In this document: positions 24,060 to 24,837 of the stretch, in pieces
Numbering within the stretch: the stretch's first letter is position 1
How the letters are laid out: each line of letters starts with the position of its first letter
Origin: JBGMEA01 sp041447245
GTDB lineage: Bacteria > Bacillota > Clostridia > Eubacteriales > Anaerofustaceae
Direction: 5' to 3'
Assembly: GCA_041447245.1 (NCBI GenBank)
Contig: JBGMEA010000009.1
Location: forward strand, 1 to 24,837
Length of the DNA: 24,837 bases
The notes under the pieces: model-generated
Database searches by the model: none
What the model was told of the DNA's origin: nothing
What the model saw: only the letters and a program-made list of their open reading frames with translations
Position numbers and translations under genes: made by a program

Positions 24060-24152
24060 ACACTTTACCTCCGAGATGCCGTCACAAAGCGATGTTTATA
24101 TTTTGTCAATTGATGTAGGAATTGTTTGAATATTTGTTTGATAAATATGAAG

Positions 24153-24184
24153 AGGCCATCTTGTTTTTATTTACATGACGGCCT
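24153..24184 (-). terminator. Hairpin after the truncated gene
   Basis: On the minus strand, AGGCCGTC (24184-24177) pairs with GATGGCCT (24160-24153), including one G-U pair, around a 16-base loop. It lies directly after the stop of the remnant at 24191. No good T tract follows, so termination efficiency is uncertain. Confidence 0.4.
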
Positions 24185-24190
24185 TTACAT

Positions 24191-24721
24191 TTATTCCTGT
24201 TTCATATAATACCGCTCTGCCTGACGGCTGGCAGTGATGAAGCTCTTATCTTTCCCCGTAGTGAAGGGGAATGTGTCAGTGCTGGAAAGCAGACCATATA
24301 CAGAGAGCGCTGTGGAGAAGGCTTGCACGTATCGCCTGTCTAGAAAACCTTGCAGCACATCAAAGGACAGCTTGCCTCCCGCTGAAAGCATATTTACGGT
24401 CATTCCGCAGATGCCATCACTGTAGAGGTGGGCCGATTCAATGTATTCGGCATGCTCCCCCAGTATAAGCTGCCCCATATAGCTGACGACGTAGGTGTTG
24501 TTGATCATACCATTAAAGAAGGACAGCATCCGGCGTTTTTCTTCAAGCGTTTTCATTTCATCCAACTTGTTGAATAATCCGATTTGCTTGTTCAATCCGG
24601 ATTTGATCGCATCCGAATTGCGCTGTTCGTTCAAGAGCGTGCGGTATTTTGATGCCATCTCAGTTAAACTGAGATGGCGATCTGCTTCCGTGTAGGGCAA
24701 ATATGCGGAGCCGGTGAATTG
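24191..24721 (-). pseudogene. Remnant of a larger gene, 5' end lost to an IS30 insertion (condensation/acyltransferase-like C-terminus)
   Basis: An open frame of 176 codons runs from the IS junction to the stop at 24191, with no proper start: the codons before the first TTG (24700) continue in frame (QFTGSAY) back to the stop codon of the transposase. It is therefore the C-terminal part of a longer protein. The segment around SYMGQLILGEHAEYIESAHLYSDG and the following alternating strands resembles the end of condensation-domain or alcohol acetyltransferase-like proteins, but this likeness is weak and from memory. A terminator-like hairpin follows. It is probably non-functional unless read from an IS-borne promoter. 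Confidence 0.6.
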
Positions 24722-24837
24722 TCAAGTGAAGTGCAACATAAAAACCTCAGAAGGAGACTTCCAGTTCAGACATTTACGAGGACGAAGATTGAGCAGATGA
24801 TTCGCCCATAAAACTTTAGAGATATCAACATTGGACA
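24718..24837 (-). mobile_element. IS30 family insertion sequence, one end only
   Basis: The element enters from the right edge. Its end is placed at about 24718, where TTGTCAAGTGAAGTGCAAC begins; this resembles IS30 family terminal repeats, which often include the transposase stop. Left of it the sequence continues in the interrupted gene. The exact boundary and target duplication need the other end, which lies outside the window. Confidence 0.7.
24722..24837 (-). CDS. IS30 family transposase, C-terminal end (cut by window edge)
   Basis: The last 38 codons of a transposase: after WANHLLNLRP the frame reads RPRKCLNWKSPSEVF, the C-terminal signature of IS30 family DDE transposases (typically RPRK.LG..TP.EVF). 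The stop codon (24724-24722) lies within what is probably the terminal inverted repeat. The rest of the gene lies beyond the right edge. Confidence 0.85.
   Translation of the reverse strand, partial: SNVDISKVLWANHLLNLRPRKCLNWKSPSEVFMLHFT

Overview
The window comes from a low-to-moderate GC Gram-positive bacterium, most likely an anaerobe of the class Clostridia. The reasons are two T-box leaders, strong Shine-Dalgarno sites with frequent TTG/GTG starts, consensus TTGACA/TATAAT promoters, a Firmicutes-order F1Fo ATP synthase operon and an oxygen-sensitive radical SAM enzyme. No rRNA, tRNA, CRISPR array or phage module was seen. Most of the window is conserved chromosomal backbone. Only the last ~2.5 kb (about 22.2-24.8 kb) looks like eroding accessory DNA.

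Layout. (1) 1-4.8 kb, minus strand: the start of tuf with its own promoter, then tyrS and proS as one unit behind a T-box leader whose specifier reads as proline CCC, then a phenylacetate-CoA-ligase-type enzyme behind a second T-box leader whose specifier reads as tryptophan TGG. (2) 4.9-7.5 kb, plus strand: an overlapping operon of aroQ, a PflX-like radical SAM protein and an MFS transporter, closed by a perfect hairpin. (3) 7.5-12.0 kb, minus strand: a polyamine operon speD - Orn/Lys/Arg decarboxylase - speE, followed by an MFS exporter. (4) 12.0-14.9 kb: a TetR regulator and a methyltransferase (minus), divergent from a URO-D superfamily protein and an uncatalogued 40-codon ORF (plus). A perfect palindrome sits on the predicted start of the URO-D transcript. 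(5) 15.0-22.2 kb, minus strand: the complete ATP synthase operon atpI-B-E-F-H-A-G-D-C with a ~330-nt leader that contains an intrinsic-terminator-like hairpin. (6) 22.2-24.8 kb: a GNAT acetyltransferase, gene-poor DNA, a small membrane-protein gene broken by a one-base frameshift, and a gene remnant truncated by an IS30-family element that runs off the window.

The most interesting points are: the Trp-type T-box on an aryl-acid CoA ligase beside aroQ, which suggests aryl-acetate salvage into aromatic amino acids; the TetR/palindrome/URO-D-like/40-aa locus, in which the URO-D-like protein lacks the usual zinc ligands; and the possible attenuator in the atp leader. I did not find a clear previously undescribed multi-gene system. 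The TetR-methyltransferase / URO-D-small ORF locus is the nearest candidate.
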